Positions 7,076-14,851 of a stretch of 15,887 bases of DNA are shown piece by piece. The DNA comes from Cyclostephanos tholiformis (taxonomy: Eukaryota; Bacillariophyta; Thalassiosirophyceae; Thalassiosirales; Thalassiosiraceae): the NCBI GenBank assembly GCA_036939975.1, contig JALLPB010000433.1:1-15887 (forward strand). Direction: 5' to 3'. Position 1 is the stretch's first letter. Every line of letters begins with the position of its first letter. A model generated the notes under the pieces. The model was given only the letters and a program-made list of their open reading frames with translations. It made no database searches and was not told the DNA's origin. The translations under genes and the position numbers were made by a program.

Positions 7076-8413
7076 TCACCTGCGTCGTTCCGCGACGATG
7101 ATCCTATTCATCGGCGTGATGGCGCGCGGTATAGCCGTGAAGTCGACGTGATAATCGCCCGTATTCTGCAACGCGAAGGAACGGCGTATATCTGCGGCCA
7201 TGCCCACCCCCAGCATCCTTCGCACGCCGTACGGAGCTCCCTCGGCTGTGCCCGTGTAGCAGCAAGGCATCACCGCGATCGACGCGGCATTAATCAACGA
7301 TGCGTACTTGAGTACTTCGTCCGTGAGCGACCCGCAGGCGTGCGTCGATATAACGATCGTCGTCGGGCCTCGCCGTAGTACATTATTTTGTAGTCGTGGT
7401 CGTCGTGGTCGTCGTCGTCGTCCTTCCCGTCCTCCTCTCCCCCCCGCGATAACGCGATCACCGTCGTCTACGCGCGACGATGACGACGACGCGACGAAAT
7501 CCCCGAGGGACGACTCGACGTAAGTGACCGCGCCGGCATTACCGACCCAAGGGCAAACCTCGGAAATCATATCCCTGAGTATTGAATGGGACCTCGGTTC
7601 GACGATATCAACGAGTGTCGTTACGATTGCGACATCATCGTCGTCATCCCACCTGCCGGGGGGATTGCACGCTATGAATATCAATCCCGTGAGTCCGTGT
7701 CCGGAGCACAGGTCCTGGACGTCGATGATGCGCCCGCCGCGATGGCGATCGTCGTTTTCGTCACGCTTGGACGCGAGCATGGCCCTCCTCGCCGCGCCGA
7801 TGAGACGCTTGCCGCATCTGAGGTAGAATTCCACTGACTCCGCGACCTCCTTCGCGTCCACCGGCGCGTCCCTATTGGCCAGGTGATATACGATCGTCTT
7901 GAGTATCGTGTCCGTCGGCGTCGATGGTCCCAATTTTGGTGGCGGAGGAGGACCCACCGTGGCAATCGTCTTCGTCGTCTGCGATGATGACGTCGATGAT
8001 GATAAGCCGTCATCGTCGTCGGGAGGGGAAAACGATGGAATGATGATGTGGTGGGGTGGATGGGAGGAGCGTTCGAGGTAGTGACGTCTTATCCTAACCC
8101 TGTTCAAATCGTACGACGACGACGACGACGACGACGAGGAATCGACGAGTGGTAGTCGCGAGGAGAGCGATAACGGTCCTTTGAACGGCGGATCATCGTC
8201 GTACGATGTCGGATGATCCGACCCCTTGGCGCCATAGTCGGAGGAGTGGTGGGCATGACGGATGACGACGCGGTGGGTGCGTTCGTGCGGATCGATGACG
8301 AATTCGTCGTCGTCGTCATAATTCGTCGTCTTCGATGTCGTCATTAGTGGGGGCATGTTATGATGATTGGAGAGGAATGCGAGCGCAGAGAGTAGGGAAA
8401 TCGCGGCGACCAT
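7076..8413 (-). CDS. Methyltransf_32 (METTL25-type) SAM-dependent methyltransferase, probably plastid-targeted (445 aa)
   Basis: The N-terminus MVAAISLLSALAF|LSNHHN is a signal-peptide-like hydrophobic segment ending in ALAF, resembling the diatom plastid-import motif, so plastid targeting is likely but not certain. Residues 30-165 are low complexity (Asp, Ser, His, Pro runs, including nine Ser at 92-100). The catalytic Rossmann domain covers about 165-445. Motif I is IIDVQDLCSGHGLTGL (229-244), with D231 and the GHG loop for SAM, then LVDIVEPRS (motif II), a basic insert (328-341), and STHACGSLTDEVL with VMPCCYTG (356-388). The HACG...PCC pair is the hallmark of the METTL25/GSTCD-like Methyltransf_32 family. 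The substrate is unknown; members may act on proteins or RNA. The gene is intronless and clearly GC-richer than its neighbours, with many TCG/GAC codon runs. ATG 8413 is supported by the leader peptide, although an out-of-frame ATG lies 28 bases upstream. Confidence 0.82.
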   Translation of the reverse strand: MVAAISLLSALAFLSNHHNMPPLMTTSKTTNYDDDDEFVIDPHERTHRVVIRHAHHSSDYGAKGSDHPTSYDDDPPFKGPLSLSSRLPLVDSSSSSSSSSYDLNRVRIRRHYLERSSHPPHHIIIPSFSPPDDDDGLSSSTSSSQTTKTIATVGPPPPPKLGPSTPTDTILKTIVYHLANRDAPVDAKEVAESVEFYLRCGKRLIGAARRAMLASKRDENDDRHRGGRIIDVQDLCSGHGLTGLIFIACNPPGRWDDDDDVAIVTTLVDIVEPRSHSILRDMISEVCPWVGNAGAVTYVESSLGDFVASSSSSRVDDGDRVIAGGRGGREGRRRRPRRPRLQNNVLRRGPTTIVISTHACGSLTDEVLKYASLINAASIAVMPCCYTGTAEGAPYGVRRMLGVGMAADIRRSFALQNTGDYHVDFTAIPRAITPMNRIIVAERRR

Positions 8414-8441
8414 TCTGTTGCCTTATCAATTTCGATTTCAT
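8358..8441 (-). other. Upstream ORF (27 aa) overlapping the methyltransferase start
   Basis: An ATG at 8441-8439 opens a frame (MKSKLIRQQNGRRDFP...) that is out of frame with the main start at 8413. It ends with TAA at 8360-8358, inside the main coding region. If transcription starts near the TATA-predicted position (about 8515), ribosomes would meet this ATG first, so it could reduce translation of the methyltransferase. Confidence 0.45.
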
Positions 8442-8512
8442 TTTTACAGTGATGTTCTATCGTAGGATGGATGTGACATCTAAATCCAACAGAATCATCC
8501 CTTCGACAGTGC

Positions 8513-8525
8513 TTTCCCGCCAAAA
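8513..8525 (-). promoter_or_regulatory. E2F-like site TTTTGGCGGGAAA
   Basis: On the - strand the sequence TTTTGGCGGGAAA matches the E2F/DP consensus TTTSSCGC with an added GAAA half. It lies about 100 bases upstream of the methyltransferase ATG and 15 bases downstream of a TATA box, at the expected transcription start. E2F/DP factors are conserved in algae. Binding here is an inference. Confidence 0.45.
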
Positions 8526-8540
8526 CCGGCGTGTGTCGTT

Positions 8541-8547
8541 TTTTATA
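8541..8547 (-). promoter_or_regulatory. TATA box candidate for the methyltransferase gene
   Basis: TATAAAA on the - strand, in context CCCTATAAAAAACG, lies about 130 bases upstream of the ATG at 8413. That spacing would put transcription start near 8515 and give a leader of about 100 bases. Confidence 0.5.
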
Positions 8548-8559
8548 GGGCTGCGGTAA

Positions 8560-8881
8560 AATTCATGGGTCGAGCCAAACATAAAAATGCGAAATTTTGT
8601 GCAGTATCTAATAATTGCGTCGGGGGTTTCTGAAAACGACCGCATCGCGTTGCAATTTAATTTCTCCTATTTTTTATTTTCTGACTAATTTAGATAGATT
8701 TTGTGTCTCGTGCTTAAACCCCGGTGGTGCTTTACCAGTTTTTACAGTAGCTTGATGTTGTATTGGAGTCTCGCCAGCCATCAACTACAAAACAATTGAA
8801 CTATCTGGTGGATAGCTATTCCCATGTTATCTACGAACGAGGTACCTAGTTGATTTTTGTCGCACAGGGTTCACGTGGAGA
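8560..8881. other. Intergenic stretch with no gene seen
   Basis: AT-rich sequence between the methyltransferase promoter and a decayed coding remnant. No open frame, RNA gene or clear repeat boundary is recognised. It marks the change from the gene island to the repeat-rich half. Confidence 0.4.
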
Positions 8882-9885
8882 TTGGCATATGCGGCCATTG
8901 AGCTTTGTGGCATGGCAGAGGGTGTATGTCCAGTACCACAACCCAATCAATGGGACTGGCCAAGACGTAGAAAACTAGTACTCCTCGTGCAGCTCTTACC
9001 AAGTCCCGCAAGTCAGTACTCACCAGCTTGGAGTTTCACTCCGCAGCCTTCGTTGCGGGTGAGGGTGAGGTTACTCCGACACAAGTGCAGATCTTAGCGA
9101 ATGATCTCATGGTCAAGCATAATGCTGCGGTTGCAGCACAGGAAGCAGCTGTCGGGCAGCAGGTCCAGCATTAAAGTTGCTTGCTAGCCACTAATCGCAG
9201 CATGGGCCTCGTCTTTCCTGGCCAAGGTGTCCCAGCTCCCCCCAACCTGGGATTTAACCTCACTCACAACCAAGAGCTAGCATTGGAAGAGCTTGTGTGG
9301 AGGACGCAGTCGGTGGACACTTGTGGTGCTGCTCAGGATAAGAGAAACAATGACATTATTGCCACTGCCATAAGCGATGACAATGTAGATCTTGCAGGTC
9401 GTGACCTTGATGTTGAATATGTTGGATTGATGCAATAGCCCTAATGGATCCTCCTGGTAGACTTGTTGCTGCTCCCGCCCAGCCGCTCCCACAGCAGTAG
9501 CAGATCCTGCCACAATGGCAGTTGGTGCCAATCATGGGGTTCTTGAAAAGGACCCAGCTATCCAGCATTGTCAAGCATTCATTGCAGTAGGTAACATTGG
9601 TGATCCTCAATCGGTTTACTATTACCAACAGGTCTCCATGGCAAGAACCCCAATCAGATTGCCTAGCTTGCTCAAATGAACCAAGAGGTTGCTAGAGACA
9701 TTGCAAACCTCAACTCTTTTTTGCCAAGTGCAGACGAATGATACCAGGCTCATCTTGAGGCTGTGCCAACTAGCACCACTCAGCATCACAGCACAGCCCT
9801 TGCAAACAGAAGATCAACCGTTGCTATTGAGCAGCTTGTTGATTGGCTTGAGAATCAGCTTGGTGCTATTCTCAATTCTATTTGA
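8882..9885 (+). pseudogene. Decayed protein-coding gene, unidentified (possible mobile-element structural protein)
   Basis: Consecutive + strand frames have strong protein character but are broken. They run MAYAAIELCGMAEGVC (8882 on), then, after a frame change, KSVLTSLEFHSAAFVAGEGE...NDLMVKHNAAVAAQEAAVGQ (8971-9174, TAA). Next is MGLVFPGQGVPAPPNLGF...LDVEYVGLMQ (9202-9438, TAG), then a frame with VLEKDPAIQHCQAFIAVGNI and DPQSVYYYQQ, and finally GKNPNQIA followed by LAQMNQEVARDIANLNSFLP and ALANRRSTVAIEQLVDWLEN, ending at TGA 9885. At least two frame changes and several internal stops show that it is dead. The Gln/Asn-rich helical pieces would suit a Gag- or capsid-like protein, but no family is recognised. 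Confidence 0.5.
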
Positions 9886-9982
9886 TCATATTTCATGTTA
9901 CTATCATGCCTATTTCATATGAATCACACGTTAGCATAAAAAATCATAACATAACTTAGTAATTACTTGAATATGTCTAGTT
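9886..9982. other. Short gap between two opposing pseudogenes
   Basis: AT-rich spacer of about 100 bp that should contain the 3' end of the transposase element, if the element is complete. I could not find a terminal inverted repeat or a 3-bp target duplication by eye. Confidence 0.3.
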
Positions 9983-11384
9983 CTACAGGTGGAAGTACTT
10001 GTCAATGCTAGGTAGATGGTATGCATCTGTATTGGTATTGGCTTTGCTGGCTTGGTTCCCATTAAAGCATATATGTAACAGTTTATGAGGAGGTGACAGT
10101 GACAGACACATAGTTGTTCAATGGCATAGGGACTTTCCGAGCCATAACTTGATCCCCTCCAGCTAGTATCACAGAGTCTATGCACACAGCTCTGAAGGCC
10201 ATAATTTTTTTGATTGGCATGGGTGTTGCTCTGAGTGCAGCATTGCACCTCATCTTGGAAGGAGTTAGAACGTCCAGTGGAATTATGCAAAAATAGGATG
10301 TGATCATCAGAAGGGCATTACCTCAGTATGCCAAGTTGCCAAAATCCATACATTGCATGTGAGGAGGAAGATGGACCTGGATTGACACCAAAAACTAATC
10401 TAAGCCACTAATAGCCAACGTTCCTTGATCATTCTGTCTGGCAGAAACCGGACCAAAACAAGTGCTAATTCCATTAGGAAAAAATTCAGTCTCCAACTTG
10501 TGCCCATGCATCTTCTTGTAGACAGTGTAAACTAACTCCTTTGCCAGAGTGTACTGCTACCAACAGATGCATCCTCGTAATTACCAGCTGGGCTTAAGAA
10601 TGGGACAAGGATCTCATTAATTGTACTGTCCACAAAAGCACAAATAATGAAGGGCAATTCATTCAAGCCGGGGACAAAAATTCCATTGCCCTGCTGATCA
10701 AAATACAATTTTATTTTCTGACAATATGACTTGATAGCATTCTGAAACTTGCCAAATGAAGGCAGGGACCAAAGAATCCCATTGTGTCCAATGATGCTTG
10801 CATAGTGCAAATGGAGGTAGTGCATCAGCCAATGAGGTTCATACAAACAGCAATTATAATCCCTGTCTGCAAATTTATTTATTGCCTCCTGGGTCATGTC
10901 AGTCTTGATTCTTCTCGGGGAGTATAAAATTAGCTCATCAGGGTCGATGCGATAGCTTTTCTCATTTCCAGCCATGTTGATGTTATTGGTGGTACTAATC
11001 CAACAATCCCTGCCGTGATGTTCATTGACAAAATCCCAAAGACTTAAGTCACTATACAATGTCCACAGCTGAGCAATCAAAAGGCAGTCATCTTCACAGC
11101 TGTTCTATCATCTGGGAGATTGCCAAGATACAGATGGACTCTCCTGGGACAAAACTCTCTGTTGTATGAATAATTGCATGAGGGATGTCAAAGAGATACT
11201 CTTCAATGAGATTCCACCACATCACCAGATGAGCATGAAAACTAGCCCAAGCTAACAGATAGTTGATCATCTGCTGCATTGCTGAGGTGGGGGCAAATTC
11301 ACAAACAAAGGCTTGACCAATTTCTCCCAACAGGAGAATGCTGAATAAAAGAATGATGTCTGTTGTATAGGAAGGCTCTGTCAA
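9983..11384 (-). pseudogene. Degenerate PIF/Harbinger-like DDE transposase
   Basis: Reading the - strand through three frames gives the recognisable core of a DDE_Tnp_4/HARBI1-like nuclease. ELPFIICAFVDSTINE (first catalytic Asp, in the family's G/AFxDxT context) lies near the end of the 11080-10532 frame. A frame change at about 10538 then gives VYTVYKKMHGHKLE, TEFFPNGISTCFGPVSARQN and DQGTLAISGLD, matching the family pattern of YNG/YKK-H-K.Q...LPNG....GPV..RHND...L. The C-terminal part continues as RKVPMPLNNYVSVTV and, in another frame, ICFNGNQASKANTNTDAYHL to a TAG at 9985-9983. The N-terminal part lies at 11384-11094. Several frameshifts and internal stops rule out activity. The span of about 1.4 kb fits a nearly full-length gene of 450-500 codons. 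Confidence 0.65.
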
Positions 11385-11471
11385 TCAACACAGTGCCTAC
11401 CTCAGATATCAAAAGTTTGAACATAGCCTCATGACAATATTGGCCACCATGCTCTCAAATGATACTAGCAG

Positions 11472-11628
11472 GTGATTCCTATTGTTGCTCAGGGAGCAGC
11501 ACAATGTCCCATGCCTAGAATTGACTCCAAGTCAAGCCAGCAAGTTGAAGCTCCAGGTTGTGACAATAAAGGTGTTACTGAAGTTGCTAGGCAGTATGCT
11601 GGTCAGTTAAAATGTGATCATCCGTGCA
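11472..11628 (+). pseudogene. Short protein-like frame beside the transposase
   Basis: A + strand frame (IPIVAQGAAQCPMPRIDSKS ... DNKGVTEVARQYAGQLKC) has protein-like composition up to about 11628, then runs into a T-rich tract. It has the same strand as, and a similar Gln/Ala-rich character to, the decayed gene at 8882-9885 on the other side of the transposase. It could therefore be a separated piece of that gene, but no homology was shown. Confidence 0.25.
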
Positions 11629-11634
11629 TTTTTG

Positions 11635-11667
11635 ACTTTTTTGTTTCGTTTTTTTTCTTTCTTCTTT
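11635..11667. repeat. T-rich pyrimidine tract
   Basis: About 33 bases are almost entirely T and C, with a run of 8 T. This could be a poly(A) tail trace of a retroposed - strand transcript, a promoter-type pyrimidine tract for the small frame that follows, or simple sequence. Confidence 0.4.
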
Positions 11668-11741
11668 TTTCTAACCCTAAGAATGTGTTATATAACTCAT
11701 TCTACATCTCTTGTCAAAACACCAACAACATCATCATCATC

Positions 11742-11795
11742 ATGGCGCACACACTGAAAAAGAAGCATCAAAATGATCCAATCCTTCTTAGCTAA
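11742..11795 (+). CDS. Possible gene start, 17 codons (MAHTLKKKHQNDPILLS)
   Basis: ATG at 11742 follows a leader-like CAACAACATCATCATCATC stretch and has G at +4, which resembles a genuine start. The frame stops after 17 codons. It might be a truncated first exon or a small ORF. A second protein-like frame lies 100 bases downstream (11898-12089), but no splice pair that joins them was identified. Confidence 0.2.
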   Translation: MAHTLKKKHQNDPILLS

Positions 11796-11897
11796 CTTCA
11801 GTTTGTATCAGAATTTTGCAAGCCACATCTCCCTACTACATCGATTTGTTAGTACATCATAATTGCCAAATAATAACATCAACAATGATTCCATTGA

Positions 11898-12089
11898 GAG
11901 GGTTTCTTATATTCACGTTTGGGTTATGTTGAAGAGTTTAAAAGGGGACTTGATAAAAGTGGAAGAAAAGCTGCCGTTGGTGGAGGAGGAGGAGGAGGTG
12001 GAGACTGTGGCAAGTTGAGCACTAAGAGCGCCGGGGGAGGGATGAGGAGGATTGTATCAGTGATGGGGATTTCGAACAGTGTGAAATGA
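11898..12089 (+). CDS. Unanchored protein-like frame (63 codons) with Gly run
   Basis: This open frame follows a TGA and has no ATG at its beginning: GFLYSRLGYVEEFKRGLDKS, then GRKAAV, eight Gly encoded by a GGA microsatellite (about 11979-12002), and DCGKLSTKSAGGG to a TGA at 12087-12089. The composition looks like an exon of a real protein, with a basic helical stretch and a Gly linker, but start and splice sites are undefined. No family is recognised. Confidence 0.25.
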   Translation, partial: EGFLYSRLGYVEEFKRGLDKSGRKAAVGGGGGGGGDCGKLSTKSAGGGMRRIVSVMGISNSVK

Positions 12090-14340
12090 ATGTGAGATAT
12101 AAGTAGGTATTAGTAGATGTGTATTACACAAGAATGAATATCATTTTCAAGGTGGATGGTGGCTCATTCACAGAATGATAAGATACTGCCCTCTGGCAAG
12201 TGTTGATTTTATAATTTTTACAAATGAACTTATAATTGCATATGCATTCATGGTCAGGCAAGTCCAGGGATTTATCGAGATGAGAGTGGTCCATCATAAT
12301 ATGAGCACCATCAACAACCATGCCTTGTGTATTGGTGCATGTCATCAGTACCATACCATGATTCCATTGCAGGCCACCCAGCAAGACCAGGCTCCCCACG
12401 TGTTGATGTATGGTAGCCATTAGCACAATCATGAAAACATTGCAAAGAGACAACAACATGTTGTATAAATTTTTAAGGTATATATAATTAAAAGTTTTTA
12501 AGAAAGGAAGAAATGGCGAATGCCCATATATTAACCTTTTGTAATTTCACGTGCCACACCATGGTCTAAGACAACACCATCCCAAGTGCCACATTTTTGA
12601 TGTGACAATCTTTTTCAGGTGTACCTTTATGTGTTTTAATTTGTAGTAACTCACCTAATCTGGTGTGACAGATCAAATGTCACACAGGTTTGCATCTATT
12701 ATCTCAAATGTCATGTTCGCGTAAAAAAATCTGAGGTATCACACTTGTGTATTTTGACATCCTCTGTACATACATGCATTTACTTTGGCATCTTCTGTAC
12801 CATGTTTTTCTTAGCTCTAATCCCCCATACCTTTGCTTATCCAAAGTTCTGTTGACACCCATTATTCTCCATACCACACCATCCCAACTAACAAAATGTT
12901 GATGTAGGAACTTATGTGACATCAGAACTTGAAAACCAAAGTAAAACTTGAAAGTCATTTTATCTCATCACGTGAAACTTGTAAAACTACTAGCAAAGGA
13001 ACTAGTTAAGCCACCTGATGGAAACTGACATGGTGGGAATAAATACTTTCTAATTCTTATTTTAATATTAATTCCTTTGTACTCTAATAGGTGTGGTATC
13101 TAAGATCATAATCAATCAAATGTGTGACTCCACAGATAGAAAAGTGTCCAGGTAAGATTGTGGAGATTGTGTTGCCCATGTTTAGCAATAAATGTACACG
13201 GGACAGTACACAAAAATCCCTTTCTTGTAAAAAAAGCTTGCAGTGGTATTTGGGATGTCACAGTGTGAGGCATGACTCCTGCTCAGAAAAAAGAGTGTGG
13301 GTCTAGTAAGAATTAGAAAAGGGCTATTATTTTCCAGTTTTTTGTTTTTCCCTTATGGGAATATACATTATTGTACCTACGCAGGGTATAATTTGTTGTT
13401 TTTTCACAAAAAGCACCAACAGCTTCATTGTAAGAATTAGTCCAATGTTACACTGCTGACAACGTTAAACCTAATGACAACAATAACAAAAAGTGATGCT
13501 GATAATAATAGAGCAATTACAGAAATGCATCCCCAAAGAAAGTGCTTGCATGAAGGTAGGATCATCCGTCATTTGCATCTCATCTCCCTCATCATATCAT
13601 ATGTTGCATTTGACAGCACCTAGGAGAGCCGTGCCATTTATGTCTGCAATGCAAGTGTCCCAGAGGCAGAATTTGAAGAAAAAGAGGGCATGACAATGTT
13701 GAGGGAGTGCTAGTAGCCCACCAATACGTCATCATGCATTGGCGTTTACAACACTGATGGCAATCCATTGCCATGCATCATGTTGAGTGCTGGTACAAGC
13801 TACTGCTGTGATGTGTCCGTTGCCAGGCCGTATGATCCTTTGGATCCCGATGCCTGCTCTTTGCCAACATTCATCCTAATGATTTTGTCATTATTTTACT
13901 GCATTGTACAATATGTTTGCATGGTATACTTGGCATCCTTCCTTACAATGGGCACACTGTACTTGACAAGACTGTTTGTATGGGGAATGATTGTGGCATT
14001 GAACGAGCAGATATTCAAGAGGATATTGACCAAAGGCAATTGTCCAGTAGCTGCCTGGGCACTGGGCATGCCAAGGTGCAGAAATAATCCAAGCAATCAT
14101 ATGCAGATATAATATGGATGAATAATGTGCAATATTGAGGATGTTGGGTGATCTCTTAATGTTCTCTCTTTTTGAATCCATTATTTGCCTCCTCCTACTT
14201 ACTTGTACAAATGTGTATGAATTCATCCTATGCATGGCAAGTGTAGCATACAGCACAAACTGTTCTGCCACCATCCTGTAAAGGATACTGCATCCCATGG
14301 TGCTGCACTTTTCCTAGTACAGCAAAAAGTGGTGTCGGAC
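12090..14340. other. Long stretch without a supportable gene
   Basis: Frames of 60-135 codons occur on both strands (for example 12124-12459 -, 13768-14112 + and 13891-14298 -). They overlap one another, are rich in Met, His, Cys and Ile, and show no domain, signal peptide plus mature domain, or motif that I can recognise. The base composition is uniform and AT-rich. The stretch is best described as old repeat-derived DNA. Confidence 0.4.
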
Positions 14341-14363
14341 TAGCAGTTTGGTGTAGTGGCCAT

Positions 14364-14674
14364 ACCATAGGGTAGTACTGTAGCCATCTGTTTTTTGTAC
14401 CTATGAGGCAAAAATTTCCATGGTGATGGTGACAGTAGGGGCTGTATTGTAAAAAAAATTAAAAAAATATCAAAAATTAAAATTTGAAGTGTGGGTTCCA
14501 TAGATACTAGCATGCTGAGTAATAGTCATCCAGCGCACTTTTGAAAAAAAAAGTCATAGCCCATACCTTTTTAGCTCATAATTCAAAAAAACTTTTTCCA
14601 TAATTTTTTACTAGCAAAATTGGTCTATTTTGATGATTATGGCCCTCCTTCTACAGTATCATGACCCTATACCT
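14364..14674. repeat. Possible degenerate MITE with imperfect inverted ends
   Basis: CATAGGGTAGTACTGTAG (about 14366-14383) is matched in reverse complement by CTACAGTATCATGACCCTAT (14651-14670) with a small gap. The interior of about 270 bp is very AT-rich with A- and T-runs. This fits a small non-autonomous element, but the ends are imperfect and no target duplication was identified. Confidence 0.3.
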
Positions 14675-14851
14675 CCCATAGAGCAACACACATACTCATC
14701 CACATCATATGTAACTGTTTTAGACATATTCTCCCTGGAAATTCAATCACTATTCATTATTTTATGATGTAAGTCCTCTTGCCAAGCCCCAAGTATTTCC
14801 CCGGATTGCCTTCTGTTGAGCCCAAATGACATTGTGGTGTCATGCTTGAGG

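Noticed and set aside
7681..8319. Arg-, Thr- and Ser-rich frames overlapping the methyltransferase
   Set aside because: They are alternative readings of the GAC/GTC microsatellite-like codons in the methyltransferase gene. The frame with motif I and the HACG/PCC motifs is the real one.
13768..14298. Two opposing frames of 114 and 135 codons with hydrophobic stretches
   Set aside because: They overlap on opposite strands. Both have odd composition (many Met, Cys, Ile) and no recognisable domain, so neither can be supported as a membrane protein.
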